The notes: generated from the letters alone by a model not told the origin. A stretch of 62,060 nt of DNA from Marinobacter fuscus (GCF_003007675.1 NZ_PXNP01000098.1:1-62060); one strand, 5' to 3'; counted from the stretch's first letter, positions 42,659 to 54,097 are shown. Made by a program: numbers and translations.

Positions 42659-44029
42659 TTAAGTAACTTCACCCTGCCGGACAAATTCGAAGTCCGCAAG
42701 CTGTTCTTCCCGAAATTGCTGCCGATCCACCTTCAAATAGGCGGTCGAGGCATCCTCGACAATCACCACATCCTGCACACCCGGCAATTCCCGCAGCCGC
42801 CGATCCACTTCATCCAGTTTACTCCCAACCACCCGGGCAAGCCGGACAACAAGGCTGGTGGTATAGCTCGGTGACGGCATGGTCAGGGCCACAAGAAGCC
42901 AGAGCGCCAGTACGCCCGACATCAACCAGAGCACGCCGGTTACACCACCACTTTGAAGCAGGTAGCCGCCAAGCGCGCCCCCAAGGAACGCTCCCAGAAA
43001 CTGTGAGGTAGAGTACACACCCATCGCCGTCCCCTTACCCGCTGCCGGCGCCTCTTTGCTGATCAGTGAAGGCAGGCTTGCCTCCAGGAGGTTGAAGGCC
43101 ATAAAAAAGAAAAACAGCACGGCCCAGGCTGCCCAAAGGCTGGCGCCAACCATGGTCAGCCCCGCCGTCGCCGCAGTTAGCAAGGCAATGGCAAAGCACA
43201 ACATCGGCTTCATTTTGCGCTTTTTCTCGCCGACAATAATAAAGGGCACCATAGCGAAGAACGACAGCACCATGACGCTCAGATAGAACCACCAGTGGGA
43301 CTGGCTGGCCAACCCCAACTGATTCTGCAGCATCGACGGAAACACCAGAAACAACGCGGTCAACGCAAAATGCAGCACAAAAATCCCGAAGTCCAGCCGC
43401 AACAGACGGCCATCCGCCAGAATGCGGCCAACCAGCTCCCGGGCCGGATGGGTATCTGCGCTGGCTTTAACCGTATGAGGATCCGGCACCAGCCGGGCAA
43501 CCACAAACAATGCCACCAGAGCCAGCACTGCCGTGGCATAGAAGATGCCAGACAAGCCCCAGGCAGCACCCAGCAAAGGCCCGACAACCAGTGACACAGA
43601 AAACGAAAGCCCGATAGAAATGCCGACCACCGCCATGCCTTTAGTGCGCTCTTCTTCTCGGGTAAGGTCGCTGAGCAGAGCCATGAGCACACTGGCAATC
43701 GCCCCCGCCCCCTGAAGAATCCGCCCGGCAATGACTACGTATATAGAGTCAGCGGCGCCGGCGAGCACACTGCCAGCAGCAAATAGTATCAACCCCAGGT
43801 AGATCATGCGCTTTCGTCCGACCCGGTCGGACATCAGGCCAAAGGGGATCTGTAACAGCGCCTGGCTCAGGCCATAAGCCCCTATCGCCAACCCCAACAG
43901 GGCGGGCGTGGCGCCTTTAAGATCCTGACCCAGCAGTACAAACACCGGCATGACCATGAACAACCCGAGCATGCGCATGGAATAGACGGATGCCAAAGCG
44001 GTGACTGAGCGTTTTTCGAGCGCGTTCAT
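42659..44029 (-). CDS. MFS transporter, YajR-like with C-terminal YAM-type domain
   Basis: This 456-residue inner membrane protein has twelve predicted helices and the MFS motif A GLMSDRVGRKRMIYLG after helix 2. A cytoplasmic C-terminal ferredoxin-like domain (about 390-450: GSKLDEVDRRLRELPGVQDV, then TAYLKVDR) resembles the YAM domain of E. coli YajR. The substrate is unknown. Such a gene commonly sits between uvrA and ssb in pseudomonads and relatives. It is divergent from uvrA. Confidence 0.86.
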   Translation of the reverse strand: MNALEKRSVTALASVYSMRMLGLFMVMPVFVLLGQDLKGATPALLGLAIGAYGLSQALLQIPFGLMSDRVGRKRMIYLGLILFAAGSVLAGAADSIYVVIAGRILQGAGAIASVLMALLSDLTREEERTKGMAVVGISIGLSFSVSLVVGPLLGAAWGLSGIFYATAVLALVALFVVARLVPDPHTVKASADTHPARELVGRILADGRLLRLDFGIFVLHFALTALFLVFPSMLQNQLGLASQSHWWFYLSVMVLSFFAMVPFIIVGEKKRKMKPMLCFAIALLTAATAGLTMVGASLWAAWAVLFFFFMAFNLLEASLPSLISKEAPAAGKGTAMGVYSTSQFLGAFLGGALGGYLLQSGGVTGVLWLMSGVLALWLLVALTMPSPSYTTSLVVRLARVVGSKLDEVDRRLRELPGVQDVVIVEDASTAYLKVDRQQFREEQLADFEFVRQGEVT

Positions 44030-44159
44030 GCCTACCCGTAACGAGTGATTGAATGAGAAGCGGTCCTATCCGCAAGCGGCGCATTGTATCAGATGCACAC
44101 CACCGACGGGACACCCGAGCGCAGCGCAACCACACTTAGCCGGGGCGGAACGAAAACGA

Positions 44160-44165
44160 TATAAT
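44160..44165 (+). promoter_or_regulatory. Candidate uvrA -10 element
   Basis: A perfect TATAAT lies 28 bases before the uvrA ATG. The -35 region is poor (CTTAGC at 44135-44140 with long spacing). The whole 164-base gap contains no CTG, so no CTG-N10-CAG LexA box is present. Confidence 0.45.
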
Positions 44166-44193
44166 GGCAACTTTTTACCAGTAGAGAGGCAGT

Positions 44194-47031
44194 ATGGATC
44201 ATATCCAGATCAAGGGCGCCCGCACCCACAACCTGAAAAATATCGACCTGGATATGCCAAGGGACAAACTGATCGTGATTACCGGCCTGTCGGGCTCGGG
44301 CAAGTCTTCCCTGGCGTTCGACACACTCTACGCAGAGGGCCAGCGTCGCTATGTGGAATCCCTTTCCACCTACGCCCGTCAGTTCCTGTCTATGATGGAA
44401 AAGCCGGACGTTGATCACATAGAGGGGCTTTCTCCGGCCATTTCCATCGAGCAAAAGTCAACATCACACAATCCCCGCTCGACCGTCGGCACCATTACCG
44501 AAATCTACGACTATCTTCGCCTGCTGTTTGCCCGGGCAGGAGAACCTCGCTGCCCTGAACACAGCCAGCCACTGGAGGCACAGACCGTCAGCCAGATGGT
44601 TGATCAGGTGTTGGCGATGCCCGAAGGCAGCAGGCTGATGATTATGGCACCGGTGATCCGCGACCGGAAAGGTGAGCACCATCAGGTGATCGACACCATG
44701 AAGAGCCAGGGGTTCATCCGCCTCCGGGTGGACGGCACGGTATACGATATTGACGACGTACCTGCGCTGGACAAAAAACGCAAACACCAGATAGATGTAG
44801 TGGTGGATCGATTCAAGGTCAAAGAAGGCCTGGAGCAACGCCTGGCAGAAAGCTTCGAGACAGCCCTTGAACTGGCGGACGGCATCGCCCTGGTAGCCCC
44901 CATGAGCGGGGCCGGTGAAGAACAGACATTTTCTGCCCGCTACGCCTGTACCCAGTGCGGCTATTCGCTCAGCGAACTGGAGCCCCGGCTGTTTTCGTTC
45001 AACAACCCTGCGGGCGCCTGTCCCACCTGTGACGGGCTGGGCGTGCGACAGTTTTTCGATCCCGAGAAGATCATTCAAAATCCGGAAGCAACGCTTGCAT
45101 CCGGCGCCATCAAAGGCTGGGATCGAAGAGCCGTTTACTACTTCCAGATGCTCGGAAGCGTTGCTGAACACTACGACATAGATCTCGACACCCCCTGGCA
45201 GGAACTGCCCGAACACTTCCAGGATATTCTGTTATCCGGTTCCGGTGATGACGAGGTGCCTTTCCGCTACGTCAATTCCCGGGGCCAGATTATGGAAAAG
45301 GCCCACCCGTTCGAGGGCATCCTTCCCAACCTGGAGCGACGCTACCGCGAAACCGACTCCCAAAGCGTTCGCGAGGAACTCGCCCGCAACCTGAGCACCC
45401 AGCCTTGCAAAGACTGTAATGGCTCACGCCTCCGGCGCAGCGCACGACATGTATTCATTGAGGAGCGCACACTTCCGGATCTGACCCACCTGCCGGTTGG
45501 CGAGGCCCACCAGTATGTTACCGACCTGACGCTGCCCGGGCGCCGGGGAGAAATTGCCGAAAAGATCCTGAAAGAAGTGCGCGAGCGCCTCCAGTTTCTG
45601 GTGAACGTGGGGCTGGAATACCTGACCCTGGAACGCAGCGCCGACACCCTATCGGGCGGCGAGGCCCAACGCATCCGCCTGGCCAGCCAGATTGGTGCCG
45701 GCCTGGTGGGGGTCATGTACATTCTTGATGAACCCTCCATAGGGCTGCACCAGCGCGACAACGACCGCCTGCTGGCGACCCTTACGCATCTGCGGGATCT
45801 CGGCAATACGGTCATCGTTGTTGAACACGATGAAGACGCGATTCGCGCCGCAGACTATGTGATCGATATTGGCCCCGGCGCTGGCGTACACGGCGGGCAG
45901 GTCGTTGCCCGGGGCACTCCGGACGAGATCCTCGCCAGTGCCGACTCACTCACCGGCCAATACCTCAGCGGTGCCCGTTCGATTGCCGTACCGGACTGTC
46001 GCAACACAGGCAACGGAAAATCCCTGGTTCTGAGCGGTGCCTCCGGCAACAACCTGCGCAATGTTACCCTGACCCTGCCGATCGGCATTATGACCTGTGT
46101 GACCGGTGTCTCCGGCTCCGGAAAATCCACCCTGATCAACAGCACACTCTACCCTGTCGCTGCCACCAAGCTGAACAAGGCCACCAGCCTGACCCACGCG
46201 CCCTTCAAACAAATCAGCGGGCTGGATAATCTGGACAAAGTGATTGATATCGACCAGAGCCCCATTGGCCGAACACCCCGATCCAACCCTGCCACCTACA
46301 CCGGCCTGTTTACCCCGATTCGGGAGCTATTCGCCGGCACTCAGGAAGCACGCTCCCGAGGCTACAAGCCCGGCCGTTTTTCCTTCAACGTAAAGGGAGG
46401 TCGCTGTGAAGCCTGCCAGGGCGATGGCGTGATCAAAGTTGAAATGCACTTTCTGCCAGATGTATACGTGCCCTGCGATATCTGTAAAGGCAAGCGCTAC
46501 AACCGGGAAACCCTGGAGGTGCGCTACAAGGGCAAAAATATCCATGAAGTTCTTGAAATGACAGTAGAGGAAGGGCGGGAGTTCTTTGATGCGGTTCCGT
46601 TCATTGCCCGCAAACTCCAGACCCTGATCGATGTGGGACTATCCTACATACGGCTCGGCCAGAGTGCGGTCACCCTTTCCGGCGGTGAGGCACAGCGGGT
46701 AAAGCTTGCGAAAGAACTCTCCAAGCGAGATACCGGGAAAACTCTCTATATCCTGGACGAACCGACCACCGGCCTGCACTTCTACGACATTCAGCAGCTG
46801 CTGAGCGTGCTCCAACGCCTGAGAGATCACGGCAACACCATCATTGTGATCGAGCACAACCTGGACGTGATCAAGACTGCCGACTGGATCATCGACCTGG
46901 GCCCGGAGGGCGGCTCCGGAGGCGGGCAGATTATTGCCGAGGGCACGCCCGAAGAGGTGGCCGAAACCCCTGGGTCCCACACCGGTCGTTACCTGAAACC
47001 CTTACTGGCCCAGGGCAAGGGCAAGCTTTAA
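44194..47031 (+). CDS. uvrA: Excinuclease ABC subunit A
   Basis: This 945-residue DNA damage sensor of nucleotide excision repair has two ABC ATPase halves. Walker A motifs are [20 protein letters not shown] and [10 protein letters not shown]; signature motifs are [14 protein letters not shown] and [13 protein letters not shown]. Zinc-binding Cys pairs occur at CTQCGYS, CPTCDG, CEACQGD and CDICKGK. The start follows GAGAGGCAGT. It is convergent with rplQ, with a shared bidirectional terminator. Confidence 0.97.
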   Translation: MDHIQIKGARTHNLKNIDLDMPRDKLIVITGLSGSGKSSLAFDTLYAEGQRRYVESLSTYARQFLSMMEKPDVDHIEGLSPAISIEQKSTSHNPRSTVGTITEIYDYLRLLFARAGEPRCPEHSQPLEAQTVSQMVDQVLAMPEGSRLMIMAPVIRDRKGEHHQVIDTMKSQGFIRLRVDGTVYDIDDVPALDKKRKHQIDVVVDRFKVKEGLEQRLAESFETALELADGIALVAPMSGAGEEQTFSARYACTQCGYSLSELEPRLFSFNNPAGACPTCDGLGVRQFFDPEKIIQNPEATLASGAIKGWDRRAVYYFQMLGSVAEHYDIDLDTPWQELPEHFQDILLSGSGDDEVPFRYVNSRGQIMEKAHPFEGILPNLERRYRETDSQSVREELARNLSTQPCKDCNGSRLRRSARHVFIEERTLPDLTHLPVGEAHQYVTDLTLPGRRGEIAEKILKEVRERLQFLVNVGLEYLTLERSADTLSGGEAQRIRLASQIGAGLVGVMYILDEPSIGLHQRDNDRLLATLTHLRDLGNTVIVVEHDEDAIRAADYVIDIGPGAGVHGGQVVARGTPDEILASADSLTGQYLSGARSIAVPDCRNTGNGKSLVLSGASGNNLRNVTLTLPIGIMTCVTGVSGSGKSTLINSTLYPVAATKLNKATSLTHAPFKQISGLDNLDKVIDIDQSPIGRTPRSNPATYTGLFTPIRELFAGTQEARSRGYKPGRFSFNVKGGRCEACQGDGVIKVEMHFLPDVYVPCDICKGKRYNRETLEVRYKGKNIHEVLEMTVEEGREFFDAVPFIARKLQTLIDVGLSYIRLGQSAVTLSGGEAQRVKLAKELSKRDTGKTLYILDEPTTGLHFYDIQQLLSVLQRLRDHGNTIIVIEHNLDVIKTADWIIDLGPEGGSGGGQIIAEGTPEEVAETPGSHTGRYLKPLLAQGKGKL

Positions 47032-47046
47032 GCCTTGCTCAGCAAC

Positions 47047-47083
47047 AAAAAAACCGGGAACCTTTCGGAACCCGGTTTTTTTT
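47047..47083. terminator. Bidirectional terminator between uvrA and rplQ
   Basis: A CCGGG/CCCGG stem is flanked by at least seven A residues on one side and eight T residues on the other. It can therefore terminate uvrA rightwards and the alpha operon leftwards. Confidence 0.9.
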
Positions 47084-47100
47084 GGCCAAAGCCGAGGAAA

Positions 47101-47499
47101 TTACTCCTCGTCTTCGTCCACTTCTTCCGCTTCAATATCCAGCGGGCGACCAACCAGCTCAACAAATGCCATAGGGGCATTGTCGCCAGCACGGAAACCG
47201 CACTTCAGGATACGAAGGTAACCACCCGGACGCTCGCTGTAACGGGGGCCAAGCTCATCAAACAGCTTGGCAACCGCAGCATCGCTGCGCAGGCGAGAGA
47301 ACGCCAGACGACGATTTGCTACCGAATCATTCTTTGCGAGCGTGATCAACGGCTCTGCTACCCGACGCAGCTCTTTGGCTTTCGGGAGCGTCGTTTTGAT
47401 CAGCTCGTGCTCAACCAGTGACGCAGTCATGTTACGGAACATGGCCTTGCGATGCGCACTGGTCCTGTTGAACTTACGACCACTCTTACGATGACGCAT
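47101..47499 (-). CDS. rplQ: Ribosomal protein L17
   Basis: This 132-residue 50S protein sits near the exit tunnel. [20 protein letters not shown] is the invariant N-terminus. A highly acidic C-terminal tail (EEVDEDEE) makes it slightly longer than the E. coli protein. It is the last gene of the alpha operon, 33 bases after rpoA. Confidence 0.97.
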   Translation of the reverse strand: MRHRKSGRKFNRTSAHRKAMFRNMTASLVEHELIKTTLPKAKELRRVAEPLITLAKNDSVANRRLAFSRLRSDAAVAKLFDELGPRYSERPGGYLRILKCGFRAGDNAPMAFVELVGRPLDIEAEEVDEDEE

Positions 47500-47532
47500 T
47501 GCTCTGATTCCTTACCTTAAACTAATCGGCGA

Positions 47533-48537
47533 TCAACCGCCCAGAACCCGGTCGTCGCCGCGAAGGCTAGCCGGTGGCCAGTTATCAAGACGCATACCCA
47601 GAGACAAACCACGGGACGCAAGAACGTCCTTGATCTCGGTAAGCGACTTTTTGCCAAGGTTAGGCGTCTTCAGCAGCTCCACTTCGGTGCGCTGGATCAG
47701 ATCGCCGATATAGTAAATGTTTTCAGCCTTCAAGCAGTTAGCTGAACGCACAGTCAATTCCAGATCGTCTACCGGGCGCAGCAGAATCGGATCAATTTCT
47801 TCCTCTTCCTCTACACGCTCCGGCTCTTTCTCATGATCGAAATCAACAAACACAGCCAGCTGTTGCTGGAGAATGGTCGCCGCCCGACGAATTGCTTCTT
47901 CCGGGTCGATGGTACCGTTGGTCTCCAAATCAATAACCAGCTTGTCCAGGTCTGTGCGCTGCTCAACCCGCGCGCTCTCGACGGCATAGGCCACGCGACG
48001 CACCGGGCTGAACGTGGCATCCAGCTGCAAACGCCCGATGGCACGAGTCTCGTCCTCGTCCAGACCGCGCTGATCCGCAGGCTCATATCCCCGGCCGCGA
48101 GCCACAGTCAGGCGCATATTGACTTCGCCATTCTCGCTCAGATGACAAATCACGTGATCCGGATTGGAAATCTCCACGTCATGATCCAGCTGGATATCGC
48201 CAGCGGTCACAACACCCGGACCTTTCTTGCTAAGCGTAAGCTCGGCTTCATCGCGGTTGTTCATCTTTACGGCGACGCCCTTGAGATTCAGCAGAATCTC
48301 GATGACGTCTTCCTGGACACCTTCAATGGCGCTGTACTCGTGCAGGACACCGTCAATCTGCGCTTCAGCAATTGCGCAGCCCGGCATCGAAGACAAGAGA
48401 ATCCGTCGCAGCGCGCTGCCCAAGGTGTGCCCGAAACCGCGCTCAAGCGGTTCCAGAGTCACCTTGGCGCGAGTTGCGCTGGATTCTTTCACGTCAATGG
48501 TACGAGGTGTCAATAACTCTTGTACTGAACGCTGCAT
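47533..48537 (-). CDS. rpoA: RNA polymerase alpha subunit
   Basis: This 334-residue subunit has an N-terminal domain for dimerisation and assembly ([20 protein letters not shown]), an acidic linker, and an alpha-CTD. The CTD contains [18 protein letters not shown], with the counterpart of E. coli Arg265 that contacts UP elements. It lies in the usual place between rpsD and rplQ. Confidence 0.98.
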   Translation of the reverse strand: MQRSVQELLTPRTIDVKESSATRAKVTLEPLERGFGHTLGSALRRILLSSMPGCAIAEAQIDGVLHEYSAIEGVQEDVIEILLNLKGVAVKMNNRDEAELTLSKKGPGVVTAGDIQLDHDVEISNPDHVICHLSENGEVNMRLTVARGRGYEPADQRGLDEDETRAIGRLQLDATFSPVRRVAYAVESARVEQRTDLDKLVIDLETNGTIDPEEAIRRAATILQQQLAVFVDFDHEKEPERVEEEEEIDPILLRPVDDLELTVRSANCLKAENIYYIGDLIQRTEVELLKTPNLGKKSLTEIKDVLASRGLSLGMRLDNWPPASLRGDDRVLGG

Positions 48538-48572
48538 AGACGCCCCTATCTGCTATCGTTGCTAACTGGGCT

Positions 48573-49193
48573 TTACTTGGAGTAAAGCTCGACGATGAGG
48601 TTCTCGTTGATGTCGGCAGGCAGTTCAATACGCTCTGGTACTGACTTGTAAACGCCTGACATCTTGTTGGCGTCAACCTCTACCCAGCTAACCGATGCGC
48701 GGCTGGAAGCCAGATCCAGCGCGCCTTTAACACGCAGCTGGTTTTTGGCCTTTTCACGCACGCTCACAACGTCGCCCGGCTTGACCTGATAAGACGGAAT
48801 GTTAACCGGCTTATCGTTCACCAGGATCGCCTTGTGAGAGACGAGCTGACGGGCTTCCGCACGGGTAGAACCGAAGCCCATGCGATATACAACGTTATCG
48901 AGACGACCTTCGAGGAGTTGCAGCAGGTTTTCACCGGTTGCACCCTTGCGACGGGCTGCCTCTTTGTAATATCCGCGGAACTGCTTTTCCAGCACCCCGT
49001 AGATACGACGAACTTTCTGCTTCTCACGAAGCTGCAAGCCGTATTCGGACAAACGACCGCGACGCGCGCCGTGCATACCCGGCGGAGTCTCGATGTTGCA
49101 CTTGGAATCGAGCGCGCGAACGCCGCTCTTCAGAAAAAGATCTGTCCCTTCACGACGAGACAGCTTGCACTTCGGGCCTATATAACGAGCCAT
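48573..49193 (-). CDS. rpsD: Ribosomal protein S4
   Basis: This 206-residue primary 16S-binding protein has [20 protein letters not shown] at its N-terminus and an S4 RNA-binding domain at about 95-155 ([20 protein letters not shown]). In E. coli S4 represses its operon through a leader pseudoknot; here the leader upstream of rpsM is short, so that mechanism is uncertain. Confidence 0.97.
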   Translation of the reverse strand: MARYIGPKCKLSRREGTDLFLKSGVRALDSKCNIETPPGMHGARRGRLSEYGLQLREKQKVRRIYGVLEKQFRGYYKEAARRKGATGENLLQLLEGRLDNVVYRMGFGSTRAEARQLVSHKAILVNDKPVNIPSYQVKPGDVVSVREKAKNQLRVKGALDLASSRASVSWVEVDANKMSGVYKSVPERIELPADINENLIVELYSK

Positions 49194-49211
49194 AATTCAC
49201 TGTCTCCTGTG

Positions 49212-49601
49212 TTAGACGCGGCGCTTCTTGGGCGGACGACAGCCGTTGTGTGGAATCGGCGTCACATCAGTGATGTTGGTGATCTTGTAGCCACACGCGT
49301 TCAGCGCGCGAACTGCAGATTCACGTCCGGGCCCAGGACCCTTAACCTCTACATCCAGGTTTTTAAGGCCGTATTCAGCAGCCGCATTACCGGCTCTTTC
49401 AGCTGCTACCTGCGCAGCAAAAGGTGTGCTCTTACGTGAACCGCGGAAACCGGAACCACCAGAAGTGGCCCAGGACAATACGTTGCCCTGACGGTCCGAA
49501 ATGGTCACGATAGTGTTGTTGAAGGACGCGTGGATGTGCGCGACGCCATCAACAACCGTCTTTTTCACCTTTTTACGGGTACGTGTACCTGGCTTTGCCA
49601 T
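49212..49601 (-). CDS. rpsK: Ribosomal protein S11
   Basis: This 129-residue 30S platform protein shows [20 protein letters not shown] and the C-terminal [18 protein letters not shown], the family hallmark. It is 13 bases after rpsM in the alpha operon. Confidence 0.97.
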   Translation of the reverse strand: MAKPGTRTRKKVKKTVVDGVAHIHASFNNTIVTISDRQGNVLSWATSGGSGFRGSRKSTPFAAQVAAERAGNAAAEYGLKNLDVEVKGPGPGRESAVRALNACGYKITNITDVTPIPHNGCRPPKKRRV

Positions 49602-49614
49602 GTTTGCCTACCTG

Positions 49615-49971
49615 TTACTTACGAATAGGTTTGCGAGGACCTTTACGGGTGCGTGCGTTGGTCTTGGTGCGCTGGCCACGGACCGGAAGGCCATGACGAT
49701 GACGCAGACCACGGAAGCAACCGAGATCCTTCAAACGCTTGATGTTCATCTGTACTTCACGACGCAGATCGCCTTCGACGGTGAACTTGCCCACTTCGGT
49801 ACGAAGTGCTTCAAGCTGCTCGTCGCTCAGGTCTTTGACCTTGACGTCCGGCTTAACGCCGGTTGCATCGCAAAGCTTCTGGGCTGTCGTCTTGCCAACA
49901 CCAAAGATATAGGTGAGCGAGATAACAGCATGTTTGTGATCGGGTATATTGACACCGGCTATACGTGCCAT
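49615..49971 (-). CDS. rpsM: Ribosomal protein S13
   Basis: This 118-residue 30S head protein contacts tRNA and 50[20 protein letters not shown] starts at 49971; an in-frame extension to 50046 lacks family similarity and would run through the promoter. The C-terminal tail ([19 protein letters not shown]) is conserved. It is the first gene of the alpha operon, with a promoter just upstream. Confidence 0.97.
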   Translation of the reverse strand: MARIAGVNIPDHKHAVISLTYIFGVGKTTAQKLCDATGVKPDVKVKDLSDEQLEALRTEVGKFTVEGDLRREVQMNIKRLKDLGCFRGLRHRHGLPVRGQRTKTNARTRKGPRKPIRK

Positions 49972-50032
49972 CCAAATTACTCCGCGTTCAAAGCTTTGCT
50001 GTGTGAATTTTCCGCCACAAAAAGGGCGCGAA

Positions 50033-50062
50033 ATAATAGCGCCCAACTCACCCTCGAGTCAA
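50033..50062 (-). promoter_or_regulatory. Alpha operon promoter before rpsM, with palindrome at the -10
   Basis: On the minus strand TTGACT, an 18-base spacer and TATTAT form a strong sigma-70 match about 60 bases before rpsM. An inverted repeat GGGCGC-N9-GCGCCC (50024-50044) straddles the -10 box, which could be an operator or a leader hairpin. Confidence 0.6.
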
Positions 50063-50112
50063 GCGCTACTATTCCGAACCCCTTTTACAATGTCAGTTCA
50101 AATCCCGAAGGA

Positions 50113-50226
50113 TCAGCCCTGGCGCTGCTTGTGGCGAGGCTCCGAGCAGATGACTCGCACTGAGCCATTGCGTCGAATTACTTTGCAGTTACGGCAAATT
50201 TTCTTTACCGAAGCGCGTACTTTCAT
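50113..50226 (-). CDS. rpmJ: Ribosomal protein L36
   Basis: This 37-residue zinc-ribbon 50S protein begins [19 protein letters not shown]. The zinc ligands are Cys11, Cys14, Cys27 and His32, so this is the zinc-binding (C+) form. It lies 33 bases after secY, ending the spc operon, with a 141-base gap before rpsM. Confidence 0.96.
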   Translation of the reverse strand: MKVRASVKKICRNCKVIRRNGSVRVICSEPRHKQRQG

Positions 50227-50259
50227 TGTCGACTCCAGTTTTCAAGGGGAACGGCATTC

Positions 50260-51582
50260 TTAGCCGTTCCGACCATAGCCCTTGAGATTGGATTTCTTCA
50301 TCAGCGATTCATACTGATGGGACATCAGGTGCGACTGAACCTGGGCCATGAAATCCATCACCACGACTACAACAATCAGCAGCGAGGTACCCCCAAGATA
50401 GAAGGGCACATTACCTGCCACCATCAGGAACTGAGGGAACAGAGAAACTGCTGCAATATAAAGCGCACCAAACAGGGTCAGACGGGTAAGCACACCATCG
50501 ATGTACTTGGCTGTCTGCTCTCCTGGCCGGATACCTGGGATAAATGCGCCGGAACGCTTGAGGTTATCCGCAACTTCCTTGGGGTTGTACATCAGCGCTG
50601 TGTAGAAGTAGCAGAAAAAGATCACTGCTGCTGCGAACAGAATAATATACAACGGCTGGCTCGGTGCCAATGCCTGGGAAATATCGCTGAGCCATTCCAT
50701 ACCTTCACCCTGCCCAAACCACTGTCCCAGAGACGCCGGAAACAGAAGAATAGACGAAGCGAAAATAGGAGGAATGACACCTGCCATATTCACCTTCAGT
50801 GGCAAATGGCTGGATTGCTGAGCGAACACCCGACGACCCTGCTGCCGTTTGGCATAGTTGATCGTTAACCGGCGCTGCCCGCGCTCCATGAATACCACAA
50901 AGCCAACCACGGCGATTGCCAGTACTCCGATACCGAGCACTACCAGCAGGCTCATCTCGCCATTGCGTGCCTGCTCCAGGGTCTGGCCGATCGCGCCGGG
51001 CAAGCCAGCAACAATACCTGCAAAAATCAGCAGCGAAATACCGTTACCGATGCCACGCTCTGTGATCTGCTCGCCGAGCCACATCATGAACACCGCCCCA
51101 CAAACGAACGAGATCACTGCCACGAAGTGGAAGCTGAAACTGTCGTTGAAGGTGACGCCCTGAGAGGCCAACCCTACGGAGATACCAAAGCCCTGAACCA
51201 GGGCCAGGATAACCGTACCATAACGCGTATATTGGCTGATCTTTCGGCGACCGGCCTCACCCTCTTTTTTCAGCTGCTCAAGCTGCGGACTGACCGCAGT
51301 CATGAGCTGCATGATAATCGAGGCAGAAATATACGGCATGATACCAAGTGCGAAGATACTCATTCGCTCAAGCGCACCACCGGAAAACATATTGAACAGA
51401 CTCAGGATGGTTCCCTGGTTCTGGTCAAACAACGCCGCAAGCCTGTCCGGGTTAATACCCGGAACCGGAATGTGCGCACCGATCCGATACACCAGCAGCG
51501 CCAGGAACACAAACCAGAGCCGCGATCGCAGCTCTGCAAAACCCTTCCCGGCGCCCGCAGGCAGTGATGCTGTCTTGGCCAT
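50260..51582 (-). CDS. secY: Preprotein translocase subunit SecY
   Basis: This 440-residue inner membrane channel has ten helices and contains [15 protein letters not shown] near the first periplasmic loop (plug region). [28 protein letters not shown] helix 2 segments and the cytoplasmic loop [24 protein letters not shown] region follow. It takes its usual place after rplO, 17 bases downstream. Confidence 0.97.
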   Translation of the reverse strand: MAKTASLPAGAGKGFAELRSRLWFVFLALLVYRIGAHIPVPGINPDRLAALFDQNQGTILSLFNMFSGGALERMSIFALGIMPYISASIIMQLMTAVSPQLEQLKKEGEAGRRKISQYTRYGTVILALVQGFGISVGLASQGVTFNDSFSFHFVAVISFVCGAVFMMWLGEQITERGIGNGISLLIFAGIVAGLPGAIGQTLEQARNGEMSLLVVLGIGVLAIAVVGFVVFMERGQRRLTINYAKRQQGRRVFAQQSSHLPLKVNMAGVIPPIFASSILLFPASLGQWFGQGEGMEWLSDISQALAPSQPLYIILFAAAVIFFCYFYTALMYNPKEVADNLKRSGAFIPGIRPGEQTAKYIDGVLTRLTLFGALYIAAVSLFPQFLMVAGNVPFYLGGTSLLIVVVVVMDFMAQVQSHLMSHQYESLMKKSNLKGYGRNG

Positions 51583-51599
51583 TTAGTCCTCGACTCGTC

Positions 51600-52034
51600 T
51601 TAGTCTTCGACTTTTCCACCCGCGGCAGCAATCGCCTCGCGTGCACCTTTGGTCACCCGCAGGCCTTTAACGGTTACCGCACGGTCCAGCTCGCCGGACA
51701 GGATAACCTTGGCTTCACGGATTTCCTCGCGGATGATGTCGGCCTTCTTCAGCGCCGCCAGATCCACCACATCGCCTTCAACCTTGGCCAGTTCGTTCAG
51801 GCGGATTTCCGCGACATAACGCTGCTGACGTGAGGTGAAACCGAACTTAGGCAGACGACGGGCCAACGGCTGCTGACCACCCTCAAAACCGGGAGCCACA
51901 GAACCACCTGAGCGGGACTTCAGACCCTTATGACCGCGACCACCAGTTTTACCAAGACCGCTACCGATACCACGGCCGACACGCTTCGCGGACGGGCGTG
52001 AACCGGGTTCTGGAGCAAGTTCGTTCAGACGCAT
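51600..52034 (-). CDS. rplO: Ribosomal protein L15
   Basis: This 144-residue 50S assembly protein is Gly/Arg-rich at the N-terminus ([20 protein letters not shown]) and ends with the [19 protein letters not shown] domain. The start at 52034 ([11 protein letters not shown]) fits the family; the upstream ATG at 52049 does not. It follows rpmD by one base. Confidence 0.97.
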   Translation of the reverse strand: MRLNELAPEPGSRPSAKRVGRGIGSGLGKTGGRGHKGLKSRSGGSVAPGFEGGQQPLARRLPKFGFTSRQQRYVAEIRLNELAKVEGDVVDLAALKKADIIREEIREAKVILSGELDRAVTVKGLRVTKGAREAIAAAGGKVED

Positions 52035-52035
52035 C

Positions 52036-52224
52036 TTAGTTCTCCTCAACCCGAACCAGGTAGTTTACCCGGTTGACCATACCGCGAATGGAAGGTGTAT
52101 CCTCCAGTTCAACAGTCTGGCCGATTTTACGAAGACCCAGGCCCTTGACGCACAGTTTGTGCTTGGGCTGACAGCCGATCGGGCTGCGGGTCAGAGTTAC
52201 TTTGATCGTATTTGCGTTCGCCAT
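52036..52224 (-). CDS. rpmD: Ribosomal protein L30
   Basis: This 62-residue 50S protein starts [18 protein letters not shown] and continues [19 protein letters not shown], the conserved core. The start at 52224 lies 4 bases past the rpsE stop. It is the bacterial short form. Confidence 0.96.
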   Translation of the reverse strand: MANANTIKVTLTRSPIGCQPKHKLCVKGLGLRKIGQTVELEDTPSIRGMVNRVNYLVRVEEN

Positions 52225-52228
52225 GACT

Positions 52229-52729
52229 TCAACCCAGAATCTCGTCCACGGATTTACCGCGCTTGGCTGCAACGTCTTCAGGCGCCTTCATGGCCTGCAG
52301 ACCCTTAATGGTGGAACGCACAACGTTTACCGGGTTAGTAGACCCGTAACACTTTGACAGTACGTTCTGTACACCTGCTACTTCCAGCACCGCACGCATT
52401 GCACCACCGGCGATAACACCGGTACCTTCTGACGCAGGCTGCATGAACACCTTGGAACCGCCGTGCTGCGCACGAACCGGATACTGGAGTGTGTTGCCAT
52501 CAAGAGCAACGTCAACCATGTTCTTGCGCGCAGCTTCCATGGCCTTCTGGATAGCAACGGGAACTTCCCGCGCCTTACCACGACCGAAACCTACGCGGCC
52601 TTTACCGTCACCCACTACAGTCAGTGCGGTGAAGGCAAAAATACGACCGCCTTTAACTACCTTGGCGACCCGGTTTACCTGCACCAGTCTTTCCTGGAGC
52701 TCAGGCGCCTTCTGTTCGTTAACGCTCAT
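52229..52729 (-). CDS. rpsE: Ribosomal protein S5
   Basis: This 166-residue 30S fidelity protein has an N-terminal dsRNA-binding-like domain ([19 protein letters not shown]) and the conserved [20 protein letters not shown]. The ATG at 52729 has AGGTGGAG just upstream; a GTG at 52738 is less likely. Confidence 0.97.
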   Translation of the reverse strand: MSVNEQKAPELQERLVQVNRVAKVVKGGRIFAFTALTVVGDGKGRVGFGRGKAREVPVAIQKAMEAARKNMVDVALDGNTLQYPVRAQHGGSKVFMQPASEGTGVIAGGAMRAVLEVAGVQNVLSKCYGSTNPVNVVRSTIKGLQAMKAPEDVAAKRGKSVDEILG

Positions 52730-52741
52730 CTTCTCCACCTC

Positions 52742-53089
52742 TTAGAATTGCAAGCCAGCTTCACGGGCTGCGTCGGCCAGAGCCTGGACGCGACCGTGAT
52801 AACGGTAACCTGAGCGGTCGAATGCGACCTTCTCAACACCCGCCGCCTTGGCACGTTCAGCGATCAGCTGACCGACCTTTTTGGCGGCTTCCACGTTACC
52901 GGTTGCACCCTGGCGCAGGTCCTTATCCAACGTGGAGGCAGTGGCCAGCACTTTGCTGCCATCTGCAGACGTAACCTGGGCATACATATGACGCGGTGTA
53001 CGGTGCACGCACAGACGGTCGGTACCCAGCTCACGGATCTTCATGCGCACTTTGCGCGCACGACGCAGTCTTTCGTTATTTGCGCTCAT
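52742..53089 (-). CDS. rplR: Ribosomal protein L18
   Basis: This 115-residue 5S rRNA-binding protein has a basic N-terminus ([18 protein letters not shown]) and the conserved [15 protein letters not shown] and [17 protein letters not shown] segments. It lies between rplF and rpsE in the spc operon. Confidence 0.97.
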   Translation of the reverse strand: MSANNERLRRARKVRMKIRELGTDRLCVHRTPRHMYAQVTSADGSKVLATASTLDKDLRQGATGNVEAAKKVGQLIAERAKAAGVEKVAFDRSGYRYHGRVQALADAAREAGLQF

Positions 53090-53098
53090 AGTCCCGCC

Positions 53099-53632
53099 TT
53101 ATTTCTTCTTGGCTTCTTTGCGTCTGACCTGCTCATCCGCATAACGCACACCCTTGCCTTTGTACGGCTCGGGCGGACGGAAGGCGCGGATTTCCGCAGC
53201 GACATGGCCAACCTGTTGCTTGTCGATACCGCGAATCACGATCTCCGTGTTAGACGGAGTCTCGGCGGTAACACCCTCGGGCAGCTCATATTCAACCGGG
53301 TGAGAAAAACCCAGTGTCAGGTTGAGCTTCTTACCTTGCGCCTGCGCACGATAACCGACACCGATCAGCTGAAGCTTGCGCTCCCAGCCAGCCGAAACGC
53401 CGGCAACCATGTTGCTGACCAAAGCGCGAGTTGTACCAGCAAGAGCGCGGGACTGTTTAGCACCGTCGCGAGCTGCAAAACGCAGAAGGTTTTCTTCCTG
53501 CTTAACTTCTACAGCCTGGTGAATAGTGAACTGAAGCGCTCCCTTGGAACCCTTCACATTAATTTCCTGTCCGTTCAGCTTGACCTCAACACCGGAAGGC
53601 AGCACGACAGGATTATTGGCAACCCTGGACAT
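53099..53632 (-). CDS. rplF: Ribosomal protein L6
   Basis: This 177-residue 50S protein with two similar alpha/beta domains begins [19 protein letters not shown]. It ends with the conserved [20 protein letters not shown] segment that contacts 23S rRNA near the sarcin-ricin loop. Confidence 0.97.
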   Translation of the reverse strand: MSRVANNPVVLPSGVEVKLNGQEINVKGSKGALQFTIHQAVEVKQEENLLRFAARDGAKQSRALAGTTRALVSNMVAGVSAGWERKLQLIGVGYRAQAQGKKLNLTLGFSHPVEYELPEGVTAETPSNTEIVIRGIDKQQVGHVAAEIRAFRPPEPYKGKGVRYADEQVRRKEAKKK

Positions 53633-53641
53633 GTGATTCTC

Positions 53642-54034
53642 CTAGAATACGGTGCAGATGACTTCGCCACCCACGCCTGCAGCTCGTGCAGCGCGGTCTG
53701 TCATTACGCCCTTGGACGTAGAGACAATGGCAACCCCAAGACCACCGGCTACTTTCGGCAGTTTTCCTGAACCTTTGTACTGGCGCAGGCTCGGACGGCT
53801 TACACGCCGGATCTCTTCAATAACCGGCTTACCGCCGAAGTACTTCAGAGTGATGGTCAGCTCCGGCTTGGCGTCGGCTGAAACGGAGAAGTCTGCCACG
53901 TAGCCTTCGTCCTTCAGGACCTGGGCTACGGAGACCTTCATCTTGGACGACGGCATCGTTACGTCTGCTTTCGACGCCATCTGAGCGTTACGGATACGCG
54001 TAAACATATCCGCAAGCGTGTCTTGCATACTCAT
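53642..54034 (-). CDS. rpsH: Ribosomal protein S8
   Basis: This 130-residue 16S-binding protein represses the spc operon in E. coli. [18 protein letters not shown] starts at 54034, with CAGGAG upstream. The C-terminus carries [22 protein letters not shown] preceding 88-base gap after rpsN holds a UUCG hairpin. Confidence 0.96.
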   Translation of the reverse strand: MSMQDTLADMFTRIRNAQMASKADVTMPSSKMKVSVAQVLKDEGYVADFSVSADAKPELTITLKYFGGKPVIEEIRRVSRPSLRQYKGSGKLPKVAGGLGVAIVSTSKGVMTDRAARAAGVGGEVICTVF

Positions 54035-54097
54035 ATGAATGAGGCTCCTGATCTTTTTAGTTGTGCAGCGGCTTGCCGCACCGCTTACCAACAGGCA

